A stretch of 5,528 nucleotides of DNA from Candidatus Faecivivens stercoripullorum (lineage in GTDB: Bacteria > Bacillota > Clostridia > Oscillospirales > Ruminococcaceae). Positions within the stretch are counted from its first letter, which is position 1. Each line of letters starts with the position of its first letter. The notes below the pieces were generated by a model, which worked only from the letters and a program-made list of their open reading frames with translations, was not told where the DNA came from and did not search any database. The DNA lies in the NCBI GenBank assembly GCA_018715285.1, contig DVLW01000048.1, positions 1-5,528 of the forward strand. The letters are read 5' to 3'. Positions 1 through 4,722 of this stretch are shown one piece after another. A program made the translations under genes and the position numbers.

Positions 1-138
1 TGACAAAATTTTCCGTTTGATTTCTCTGCATAGCAGAACAGATACCGGATACAATACTGCTGTCGGCAACACGACGCCGGCAAAAACAAAGAGTAACCAT
101 CGGGACGAAATATAACGGGCGGCAAAAAAATTTCTCAT
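1..138 (-). CDS. Possible N-terminus of a membrane protein, partial, runs off left edge
   Basis: An open leftward frame begins with ATG at 138-136 and stays open for 46 codons to the window edge. The peptide starts MRNFFAARYISSRW, followed by a hydrophobic stretch of about 25 residues (roughly 14-38), then a basic segment (REIKRK). This charge pattern fits a membrane anchor or first transmembrane helix. The frame is open further upstream to a TAA at 207-205, so a longer start such as GTG is possible. The only purine-rich tract near the ATG (AAAAGG) sits one base from it, which is too close for a normal ribosome binding site. No family is recognisable from so short a piece. A plus-strand frame across the same bases is also open for about 37 codons, so this call rests mainly on the membrane-like composition. 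Confidence 0.38.
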   Translation of the reverse strand, partial: MRNFFAARYISSRWLLFVFAGVVLPTAVLYPVSVLLCREIKRKILS

Positions 139-192
139 GCCTTTTCGGCAAAACCAGTTCCCCTGAAGAAGTTTCCCGCCGCCCCGTCCCAC

Positions 193-221
193 GGGAACCA
201 CAATTTAATCAAATGGTTCCC
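193..221. repeat. 8-bp inverted repeat upstream of the SASP gene
   Basis: GGGAACCA (193-200) and TGGTTCCC (214-221) form a perfect 8-bp inverted repeat around a 13-base AT-rich spacer. It lies between the possible leftward gene and the SASP start, ending about 30 bases before the SASP start codon. No T-run follows on either strand, so it is not an obvious terminator. An operator or 5' UTR hairpin is possible. I could not find a convincing sigma-G promoter for the spore gene in this gap. Confidence 0.4.
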
Positions 222-250
222 CTATACCCTCGTTAGAAAGGAAAATGATT

Positions 251-454
251 ATGTCTAACTATAACAACAGTAACCAGCTCGTTGTCCCTGAAGCTAAAAA
301 CGCTATGGAACAGTTCAAGATGCAGGCCGCAAGTGAAGTCGGTGTTCCCCTGAAGCAGGGCTATAACGGCGACCTGACTTCCCGTCAGGCTGGCTCGATT
401 GGCGGACAGATGGTCAAGAAGATGATCGAATCCTACGAGAGCTCTCTGAAATAA
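251..454 (+). CDS. Alpha/beta-type small acid-soluble spore protein (SASP)
   Basis: This is a 67-residue DNA-binding protein of the family that coats and protects the chromosome in dormant forespores and is degraded at germination by the GPR protease. Both family landmarks are visible. The GPR region is KMQAASEVGV (residues 23-32). The C-terminal DNA-binding region carries TSRQAGSIGGQMVKKM (43-58). The N-terminus is Asn-rich (SNYNNSNQ), as in many clostridial SASPs. I chose ATG 251 rather than the in-frame ATG at 245 because AAAGGA (237-242) lies 8 bases before 251 but only 2 before 245. The GPR site departs from the usual K-x-E-(I/V)-A-x-(D/E) pattern: Gln25 and Ala26 replace Glu and Ile/Val. 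The gene is monocistronic and ends at the terminator at 563-601. Expression from a forespore sigma factor is expected for the family, but its promoter was not identified here. Confidence 0.95.
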   Translation: MSNYNNSNQLVVPEAKNAMEQFKMQAASEVGVPLKQGYNGDLTSRQAGSIGGQMVKKMIESYESSLK

Positions 455-562
455 CCTTCCATCTGTATGATGGAAAGTGCGCGGATTTGACTTTCGCGCG
501 GTCGTGAAAAATGATCTCTTCTTTACGGGCAACAGTCTGAAAGTTGAGTAATTGAGTAAAGG
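455..562 (+). other. SASP 3' untranslated region with small hairpins
   Basis: The stretch between the SASP stop and its terminator has no supported gene. It holds a TTCCATC/GATGGAA hairpin (457-463 with 469-475, 5-base loop) and a weaker GCGCG/CGCGC pairing (479-483 with 495-499). It also has a perfect tandem 8-base repeat TTGAGTAA (544-551, 552-559). None of the hairpins has a T-tract, so they are not terminators. They could stabilise the transcript's 3' part. Confidence 0.35.
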
Positions 563-601
563 AAAATGTGCAGGCGGTTATGATAAAGCCTGCACATTTT
601 T
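563..601 (+). terminator. Strong intrinsic terminator after the SASP gene
   Basis: AAAATGTGCAGGC (563-575) pairs perfectly over 13 bp with GCCTGCACATTTT (588-600) around a 12-base loop, and the stem runs into a T-tract (597-601). It ends SASP transcription about 110 bases after the stop codon. The A-tract on the 5' side means it could also work on the other strand. Confidence 0.93.
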
Positions 602-621
602 CATGTCCGTATGTTTGCTGC

Positions 622-650
622 TTGCCAAACAGTGCGCGGTTTGTTATACT
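622..650 (+). promoter_or_regulatory. Sigma-A promoter for the FrnE-like gene
   Basis: The -35 is TTGCCA (622-627) and the -10 is TATACT (645-650), with a 17-base spacer. Transcription should start near 657, giving a leader of about 34 nt with a clear AAGGA (677-681) nine bases before ATG 691. The promoter sits just downstream of the SASP terminator, so the oxidoreductase is an independent transcription unit. Confidence 0.85.
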
Positions 651-690
651 TTTGATAGACAATAAATTACCGCTGAAAGGAAGATCGTCC

Positions 691-1416
691 ATGTCCAATC
701 TGACCATTCGATTTGTCACCGATTATGTCTGCCCCTACTGCATCGCAGCCAAAATTCCATTGATGCGTGCCGCCAAAAAACGCGGTATCCCGATTGAGTG
801 GATGCCCTTTGAACTCACGACTACTGACAAGCCTGCGGTCGATACCTGGAACGACCCTGTCCGCCGGGAAAAATGGGCTGCAACCCTTGTACCCTTCTGT
901 GAAAAACAGGGAATGTCCTTCCATTTTCCGCCCCACGTCATTCCGCGTCCTTACACTAACCTTGCCTTTATGGGCTGGTATTATGCCTGTGAACACGGCA
1001 AGGGAGAAGAATACAATTCCCGGATGTACGAGCTTTATTTCGCTGAGGAAAAAAATATCGGCGATATCAAAGTTCTGTCCGCTGAAGCGGCTTCGCTTGG
1101 TATGGATGCCGCTGATTTTGAACAGGCGGTTTTGTCCGGCCGGTACAGCAAAAAACTTGCCGAAGCCAACCGTTATGCCCGTCAGGAACTCGGCGTTACC
1201 CATGTTCCAACCGTCTGGATTGGTGAGACAAGAGTACTCAACGCGCTGATGAGCGAAGAAGAATACGGCGAACTGATTGACCAGCTGCTTGCAGGCGATG
1301 ACACAGACCAACAGGAAAATGAAGGCGGCTTTGGATGCGGCCCGGATGGCTGCAACTTCCCGGGTGGTGCAGAAGATGCAGCACCGTCCGGTTGTGGCCC
1401 GGACGGCTGCCGCTAA
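691..1416 (+). CDS. FrnE-like DsbA-family thiol oxidoreductase with tandem CX4C tail
   Basis: This 241-residue protein belongs to the DsbA-fold thioredoxin superfamily, FrnE/2-hydroxychromene-2-carboxylate isomerase-like branch. The N-terminal strand leads into DYVCPYC, giving a CPYC redox centre (Cys14, Cys17). The conserved cis-proline loop is at GVTHVPTVWIG (Pro173), and the intervening residues are the helical insertion. There is no signal peptide, so it should act in the cytoplasm in disulfide exchange or oxidative-stress defence. After an acidic linker the tail carries CGPDGC twice (Cys216/221 and Cys235/240). FrnE of Deinococcus radiodurans is known to use a single C-terminal CX4C pair alongside its CXXC; two copies are unusual. 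ATG 691 is preferred because it has the ribosome binding site and follows the promoter, whereas a longer in-frame GTG at 568 lies inside the SASP terminator. The substrate is unknown. Confidence 0.9.
   Translation: MSNLTIRFVTDYVCPYCIAAKIPLMRAAKKRGIPIEWMPFELTTTDKPAVDTWNDPVRREKWAATLVPFCEKQGMSFHFPPHVIPRPYTNLAFMGWYYACEHGKGEEYNSRMYELYFAEEKNIGDIKVLSAEAASLGMDAADFEQAVLSGRYSKKLAEANRYARQELGVTHVPTVWIGETRVLNALMSEEEYGELIDQLLAGDDTDQQENEGGFGCGPDGCNFPGGAEDAAPSGCGPDGCR
1333..1410 (+). repeat. Duplicated 21-bp cysteine-motif unit in the FrnE-like gene
   Basis: Bases 1333-1353 and 1390-1410 match at 18 of 21 positions and each encodes G-C-G-P-D-G-C. The differences are at Gly/Ser-adjacent and third-codon positions (for example TGC/TGT, GAT/GAC). 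Synonymous divergence suggests an older duplication retained for the protein sequence. Confidence 0.8.
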
Positions 1417-1443
1417 AATGCCGAATCTGCGCACTCTCGAATA

Positions 1444-3000
1444 TCAACCCATCAGTTCATCTGGGTCAACCGCCCGTAATCCCTGCGGCGTTAGCGTACA
1501 GATACGGTCGGCAACCTCACCGATCAGTTTACGGTCATGAGATACACAGATGACAGCACCGTCAAACCGCTGCAAAATACTTCGGATGACCGGTCCGGAC
1601 ATTGGTGAAAAATTCCGGGTCGGTTCGTCCAGCAGCAGTACATCCGCACCGCTGCGGATCATATAAATAAACAATAATTTTGCTTTCTGTCCGCCGGAGA
1701 GATCGGAAATCCGATGTTCCATCTCTTCCGGCGTATATTTTACGCTTCCGAGAAAGGTGCGGATTTCGGATATTTCATCCCTGCTGCCTTCTTTGGTCAG
1801 AAACTCGACCGGTGTTTTATCCAACGGAAGTAAATCCGGATAATTCTGCGGCATGTAAACTGCCCGGATATCTTTTCGCGGCAAAAGCTCAGAAGCGATC
1901 TGTTTGAGAAGTGTAGACTTTCCAGCTCCATTTCTGCCGACAATAAACAGCTTTTCTCCACCGGTCACCGTCAGGCGGATATCACGGGAAAGCAGATCAT
2001 ATTCTGGTGTATACAGCGCATCCAATGTCAGGTCAAGTACTCGTTTGGCATCCGGCAGCCGGCTTTTTGCAAAGTCCAGCATGATTGCTTCTTCAACATC
2101 CGGCATCTGGGTCAGCTGTTCACTTTCCCGCTGGAACCGCTTTTCCATCGAGGTGACGGCGTGCATTTTACGTTTAAGCATCTTGCCGCCATGTGGGTCC
2201 TGACGGGTGATGGAATTGAGACTGTGATTGACCTTTTCTTTAAGCTGGCGCAGACGTTCCTGCTGAGCGTCAAAACGGGCCTTTTCATCTCTGGCCATCT
2301 GGCGCTGATGGTCAATGGCAGACAGCCGCCGGTCGACATACTCCCGGTAACCAATCCGCTGAACGGTACACCGCGGCAGTGTTCTGCGCCGGAGCAGCTC
2401 AAGGTGTATAATCATATTGGCCGTCCGTTCCAGCAACACCTCATCATGAGAAACATACAGCACCGGACAGCTGCACCCGGAAATAAACCCTTCCAGCCAT
2501 CTGAGCGCTTCGATATCCAAATCTCCGCTCGGTTCATCCATCAGCAGAATATCCGGGGATTCACACAAAAGCCGCGCCAGCTGCATTTTGACCTTTTCAC
2601 CACCTGACAGGCTGCCCATCAGCCTGTCTTCGTAAAAGAAATCGGTCGGCAGCGACAACTCACGGGCAATATCTGCAAGTTCCCGTGGTGTCCGGTCAAG
2701 GAACGCCTCACTGCTGCAAAAATAGCCGCAGATTTCCATCTGCTTTTCCTCTTCAGACAGTTCCTGTTTGAGGTAACCGATTGTGGCACCTCCAGTGATA
2801 ATATTGCCTTCCATTTCGACATACGCTTCCGCTGCATCCGGGTCGGCAATCAGTTTGAGCAGCGTAGATTTTCCGTTTCCCTCCTCTCCGATGATTGCAC
2901 AGCGGTCACCCTGGCCAAGGGTAAAGGAAAGACCGCTGATAATCGGACGGAGGTCTTTTTTATGGGTGACTGATAAATTCTGTATCTGCAAAGTTTTCAT
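1444..3000 (-). CDS. ABC-F family ATPase, probable ribosome-protection (antibiotic resistance) factor
   Basis: The 518-residue protein has two ABC ATPase domains and no membrane segment, the plan of ABC-F proteins that bind the ribosomal E site. Domain 1 has Walker A GEEGNGKST (38-46), signature LSGGE (131-135), Walker B ILLMDE (151-156) and switch His185. A charged, Arg/Lys/Gln-rich helical linker (about 217-300) matches the interdomain arm that reaches toward the peptidyl-transferase centre. Domain 2 has Walker A GRNGAGKST (355-363), signature LSGGQ (434-438), Walker B VLLLDE (454-459) and His488. Both catalytic glutamates (156, 459) are present. The usual DEPTNHLD is altered to DEPSGDLD and DEPTRNFSP. 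ATG 3000 is preferred: AGAAGGA (3011-3005) precedes it by 4 bases, and a longer frame from 3078 would start inside the leader terminator. The attenuator upstream points to drug-inducible resistance; the drug class cannot be read from sequence. Confidence 0.9.
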   Translation of the reverse strand: MKTLQIQNLSVTHKKDLRPIISGLSFTLGQGDRCAIIGEEGNGKSTLLKLIADPDAAEAYVEMEGNIITGGATIGYLKQELSEEEKQMEICGYFCSSEAFLDRTPRELADIARELSLPTDFFYEDRLMGSLSGGEKVKMQLARLLCESPDILLMDEPSGDLDIEALRWLEGFISGCSCPVLYVSHDEVLLERTANMIIHLELLRRRTLPRCTVQRIGYREYVDRRLSAIDHQRQMARDEKARFDAQQERLRQLKEKVNHSLNSITRQDPHGGKMLKRKMHAVTSMEKRFQRESEQLTQMPDVEEAIMLDFAKSRLPDAKRVLDLTLDALYTPEYDLLSRDIRLTVTGGEKLFIVGRNGAGKSTLLKQIASELLPRKDIRAVYMPQNYPDLLPLDKTPVEFLTKEGSRDEISEIRTFLGSVKYTPEEMEHRISDLSGGQKAKLLFIYMIRSGADVLLLDEPTRNFSPMSGPVIRSILQRFDGAVICVSHDRKLIGEVADRICTLTPQGLRAVDPDELMG

Positions 3001-3018
3001 AAAATCCTTCTTTCCGGC

Positions 3019-3055
3019 AAACAAAAAGACTGCCTTTCCTTCCGAAAAAGCAGTC
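3019..3055 (-). terminator. Leader terminator (attenuator) ahead of the ABC-F gene
   Basis: On the minus strand GACTGC (3055-3050) pairs with GCAGTC (3033-3028). The inner bases continue the stem with two G-U pairs, for 12 bp in all, closed by a GGAA (GNRA) tetraloop at 3043-3040. TTTTTGTTT follows (3027-3019). It sits 18 bases before the start codon and just before the ribosome binding site, so formation would block the gene. Confidence 0.92.
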
Positions 3056-3136
3056 CAATACGCGCTCCAAGGCCACACACAGCCCGAAAAAACCGGAAAT
3101 CCGGCAATTAAAAAATGCGCAATCTGCTTTTTCGGA
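3041..3136 (-). promoter_or_regulatory. Antiterminator pairing in the ABC-F leader
   Basis: TCCGAAAAAGCAG (3136-3124, minus strand) is the exact 13-base reverse complement of CTGCTTTTTCGGA (3053-3041), which includes most of the 5' arm of the terminator. The two structures cannot coexist. A GCGC/GCGC pairing just inside (around 3121-3117 with 3065-3061) could lengthen the stem. Confidence 0.85.
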
Positions 3137-3201
3137 CACCAACAGAAAAGCCATCCTTTTGAGGTGACTGTAGGCTTGTCTGTTCAGTTCCGTGAAAACA
3201 G
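3124..3201 (-). promoter_or_regulatory. Anti-antiterminator hairpin immediately after the leader ORF
   Basis: CTGTTTTCACGGA (3201-3189) can pair with TCCGAAAAAGCAG (3136-3124) at 11 of 13 positions including one G-U. Between them AACAGACAAGCC (3184-3173) pairs with GGCTTTTCTGTT (3152-3141) at 11 of 12, so the whole block folds as one long interrupted hairpin. It starts one base after the stop codon of the small ORF. A ribosome at that stop would cover its 5' arm and release segment 2. Confidence 0.78.
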
Positions 3202-3202
3202 A

Positions 3203-3214
3203 TTATTTACGCAT
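3203..3214 (-). CDS. Putative leader peptide MRK controlling the ABC-F attenuator
   Basis: ATG CGT AAA TAA (3214-3203) is preceded by AAGAAGG (3227-3221) with a 6-base gap, as good a ribosome binding site as that of the ABC-F gene. An in-frame upstream ATG at 3232 would give MQRRLKMRK, but it lacks a good ribosome binding site and its codons overlap the one used by the short version. The stop codon abuts the anti-antiterminator hairpin, which is where a controlling ORF would be. The longer version contains basic-x-basic triplets (RLK, KMR) that recall macrolide stalling motifs. Too short to identify by similarity; the call rests on position and the binding site. Confidence 0.6.
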   Translation of the reverse strand: MRK

Positions 3215-3263
3215 CTTTAACCTTCTTTGCATTATTTTATCCGGAAATCCGGATGACGGTATC

Positions 3264-3292
3264 AGTATAGCACGGCGGAAAAATTCTGTCAA
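3264..3292 (-). promoter_or_regulatory. Sigma-A promoter for the ABC-F leader
   Basis: On the minus strand the -35 is a perfect TTGACA (3292-3287) and the -10 is TATACT (3269-3264), separated by 17 bases. Transcription should start near 3257. A near-consensus, probably constitutive promoter is what control by premature termination would need. Confidence 0.92.
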
Positions 3293-3337
3293 GCCTGTAT
3301 CCAAAAGAAAAAACAAGAACAAATTTTTGCCATCCTC

Positions 3338-3366
3338 TTGACATCATCGAATAGATGTTCTATACT
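3338..3366 (+). promoter_or_regulatory. Sigma-A promoter for the radical SAM/DUF4130 operon
   Basis: The -35 is a perfect TTGACA (3338-3343) and the -10 is TATACT (3361-3366) with a 17-base spacer. Transcription should start near 3373. It is divergent from the ABC-F promoter, with 45 bases between the two -35 boxes. Inverted repeats overlap it: ACATC/GATGT (3341-3345, 3354-3358) in the spacer, and TGTTC/GAACA (3356-3360, 3373-3377) around the -10. Confidence 0.92.
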
Positions 3367-3372
3367 TTAATT

Positions 3373-3404
3373 GAACAAAAACAGAACTTGAGAGGAGTTT
3401 GTTC
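3373..3404 (+). promoter_or_regulatory. 5' UTR hairpin with the ribosome binding site in its loop
   Basis: GAACAAA (3373-3379) pairs with TTTGTTC (3398-3404). The 18-base loop carries AGAGGAG (3391-3397), the ribosome binding site for ATG 3406. The stem would begin at about the first transcribed base. It may protect the 5' end or present the binding site; it is A/T-rich and only 7 bp. Confidence 0.4.
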
Positions 3405-3405
3405 T

Positions 3406-4722
3406 ATGGATACCCTGCAAAAGCTGACGATTCTTGCCGACGCGGCAAAATATGACGTGGCCTGCACCTCTTCCGGCGTGGATAAAACCCCCGGTCCCGG
3501 CGGCATCGGCAGTGCGGCAGCTGCTGGTATCTGCCATACCTTTACAGCGGATGGACGGTGTGTCTCCCTGCTCAAGGTGCTCTTTTCCAATTCCTGCGTC
3601 CATGACTGCAAATACTGCCTCAGCCGCCGGTCAAATGACGTTCCGCGGGCAACTTTTGAGCCGAGAGAACTGGCAGATCTAACAATGCAATTTTACCGGC
3701 GCAACTATATTGAAGGACTGTTCATCTCCTCCGGTGTTCTGCGCAATCCTGACTATACATGCGAACAAATGATTAAAACTTTGGAGATTTTGCGGTTTGA
3801 ATACCGTTTTTATGGTTATATCCACGCCAAAGCAATTCCCGGCGCTGACCCGAGACTGATCGAACGGATGGGAATGCTGGCCGACCGAATGAGCGTCAAT
3901 ATCGAACTGCCCAGTGCTCAAAGTCTTGCAATGCTGGCTCCTGATAAAAACCGGCGTGCGATTTTAGCGCCTATGCGGCAGATTGGAGACGGTATCGCCG
4001 AAAATCAGCGGGATATCGTCCGTTACCGGCACGCTCCAAAGTTTGCACCTGCCGGACAGAGTACCCAAATGATTGTCGGTGCGTCACCAGAAAGCGATTA
4101 TCAGATTCTGACCCTTTCGGAAGCGCTTTACCGGCGTTTTTCCCTCAAGCGTGTCTTTTTCTCAGCCTATATTCCGCTCAATGATGACCCGGCATTGCCT
4201 GGTAAAGAGGTCCGACCGCCGCTTTTAAGGGAACACAGGCTGTATCAGGCGGACTGGCTGCTGCGGTTTTACGGGTTTTCCGCCAATGAGATTCTGGACG
4301 AAGCACATCCCTTTTTTGACCCGTACCTTGACCCGAAATGCAACTGGGCACTTTCCCACCCAGAATTTTTCCCGGTTGAAGTCAATGCCGCACCACAGGA
4401 AGTACTGCTGCGTGTCCCGGGAATTGGAGTGCGTTCGGCAACCCGTATTTTACAGGCAAGAAGAAGCGGCGCCTTAGATTTTGACGGACTGAAAAAAATC
4501 GGTGTTGTCCTGAAAAGAGCGCAGTACTTTATCACCTGTAAAGGAAAGATGATGGAATATCTCCGGTTTTCTCCCGAAACGGCGCGCCGGTCGCTGTTGA
4601 GCGAAACTTCCGTTTCCCAGCTGCCGGGGCATCAGCCGGAACAGTTAAGTCTTCTGGACGGCGCGGCGTGGATGCCGTCCGGACAAATCCACGGCCATCG
4701 GATACAGGAGGCAGGACTATGA
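3406..4722 (+). CDS. Radical SAM protein, putative DNA modification/repair (UDG-linked, TIGR03916-like)
   Basis: The 438-residue protein carries the radical SAM cluster motif C-x3-C-x2-C at Cys64, Cys68 and Cys71 (NSCVHDCKYC), which binds a 4Fe-4S cluster and cleaves S-adenosylmethionine. Extra conserved-looking cysteines precede it (Cys20 in YDVACTSSG, Cys43, Cys52). The middle is a TIM-barrel-like domain. The C-terminal part has a helix-hairpin-helix DNA-binding motif, VPGIGVRSATRIL (337-349), then a tail with QLSLL (413-417) resembling a sliding-clamp-binding peptide. The family is known to occur with DUF4130 proteins, as here, and is suspected to repair or modify DNA; its reaction is unknown. 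ATG 3406 has AGAGGAG 8 bases upstream; an in-frame ATG at 3355 lies upstream of the -10 and would not be transcribed from this promoter. The stop overlaps the next start (ATGA), indicating translational coupling. Confidence 0.9.
   Translation: MDTLQKLTILADAAKYDVACTSSGVDKTPGPGGIGSAAAAGICHTFTADGRCVSLLKVLFSNSCVHDCKYCLSRRSNDVPRATFEPRELADLTMQFYRRNYIEGLFISSGVLRNPDYTCEQMIKTLEILRFEYRFYGYIHAKAIPGADPRLIERMGMLADRMSVNIELPSAQSLAMLAPDKNRRAILAPMRQIGDGIAENQRDIVRYRHAPKFAPAGQSTQMIVGASPESDYQILTLSEALYRRFSLKRVFFSAYIPLNDDPALPGKEVRPPLLREHRLYQADWLLRFYGFSANEILDEAHPFFDPYLDPKCNWALSHPEFFPVEVNAAPQEVLLRVPGIGVRSATRILQARRSGALDFDGLKKIGVVLKRAQYFITCKGKMMEYLRFSPETARRSLLSETSVSQLPGHQPEQLSLLDGAAWMPSGQIHGHRIQEAGL

Larger units (their letters stand above)
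3001..3257 (-). promoter_or_regulatory. Transcription-attenuator leader of the ABC-F gene
   Basis: From the predicted start near 3257 the leftward RNA has about 257 untranslated nucleotides before ATG 3000. In order it holds a 5' CCGGATTTCCGG element, a short ORF, segment 1 (3201-3189), an inner hairpin, segment 2 (3136-3124), a second CCGGATTTCCGG copy, segment 3 (3053-3041) and segment 4 (3039-3028). Segments 1:2 plus 3:4 give the terminated form; 2:3 gives the read-through form. This is the same logic as trp-type and antibiotic-inducible leaders. The pairings are seen directly in sequence; the regulatory behaviour is inferred. Confidence 0.82.

Noticed and set aside
568..690. Longer start (GTG 568) for the FrnE-like protein
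   Set aside because: It begins inside the SASP terminator stem and upstream of the promoter at 622-650, and the extra 41 residues do not fit the DsbA-fold N-terminus. ATG 691 has a proper ribosome binding site.
667..1434. Long antisense ORF across the FrnE-like gene
   Set aside because: Shadow of the real gene: no family features, no ribosome binding site or promoter, and it covers a well-supported coding region.
2161..2607. Rightward ORFs inside the ABC-F gene, including this 148-codon one
   Set aside because: They are antisense to conserved ATPase motifs and lack start signals. The ABC-F reading is unambiguous.
3001..3078. Longer start (3078) for the ABC-F protein
   Set aside because: The added 26 codons run through the leader terminator and have no ribosome binding site. 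ATG 3000 is preceded by AGAAGGA and begins the usual ABC-F N-terminus.
2960..3154. 64-codon leftward ORF overlapping the ABC-F start in another frame
   Set aside because: It spans the attenuator segments and the first codons of the ABC-F gene, its AAAGG is one base from the ATG, and the composition just reflects T-rich stem arms. Could be translated, but nothing supports it.
3001..3257. T-box or metabolite riboswitch in the ABC-F leader
   Set aside because: I saw no T-box core sequence or known riboswitch core. The short ORF abutting competing stems explains the leader better as translation-coupled attenuation.
3341..3405. LexA/SOS box at the radical SAM operon promoter
   Set aside because: GAAC and GTTC elements are present, but not with the GAAC-N4-GTTC spacing and orientation of Gram-positive LexA sites.
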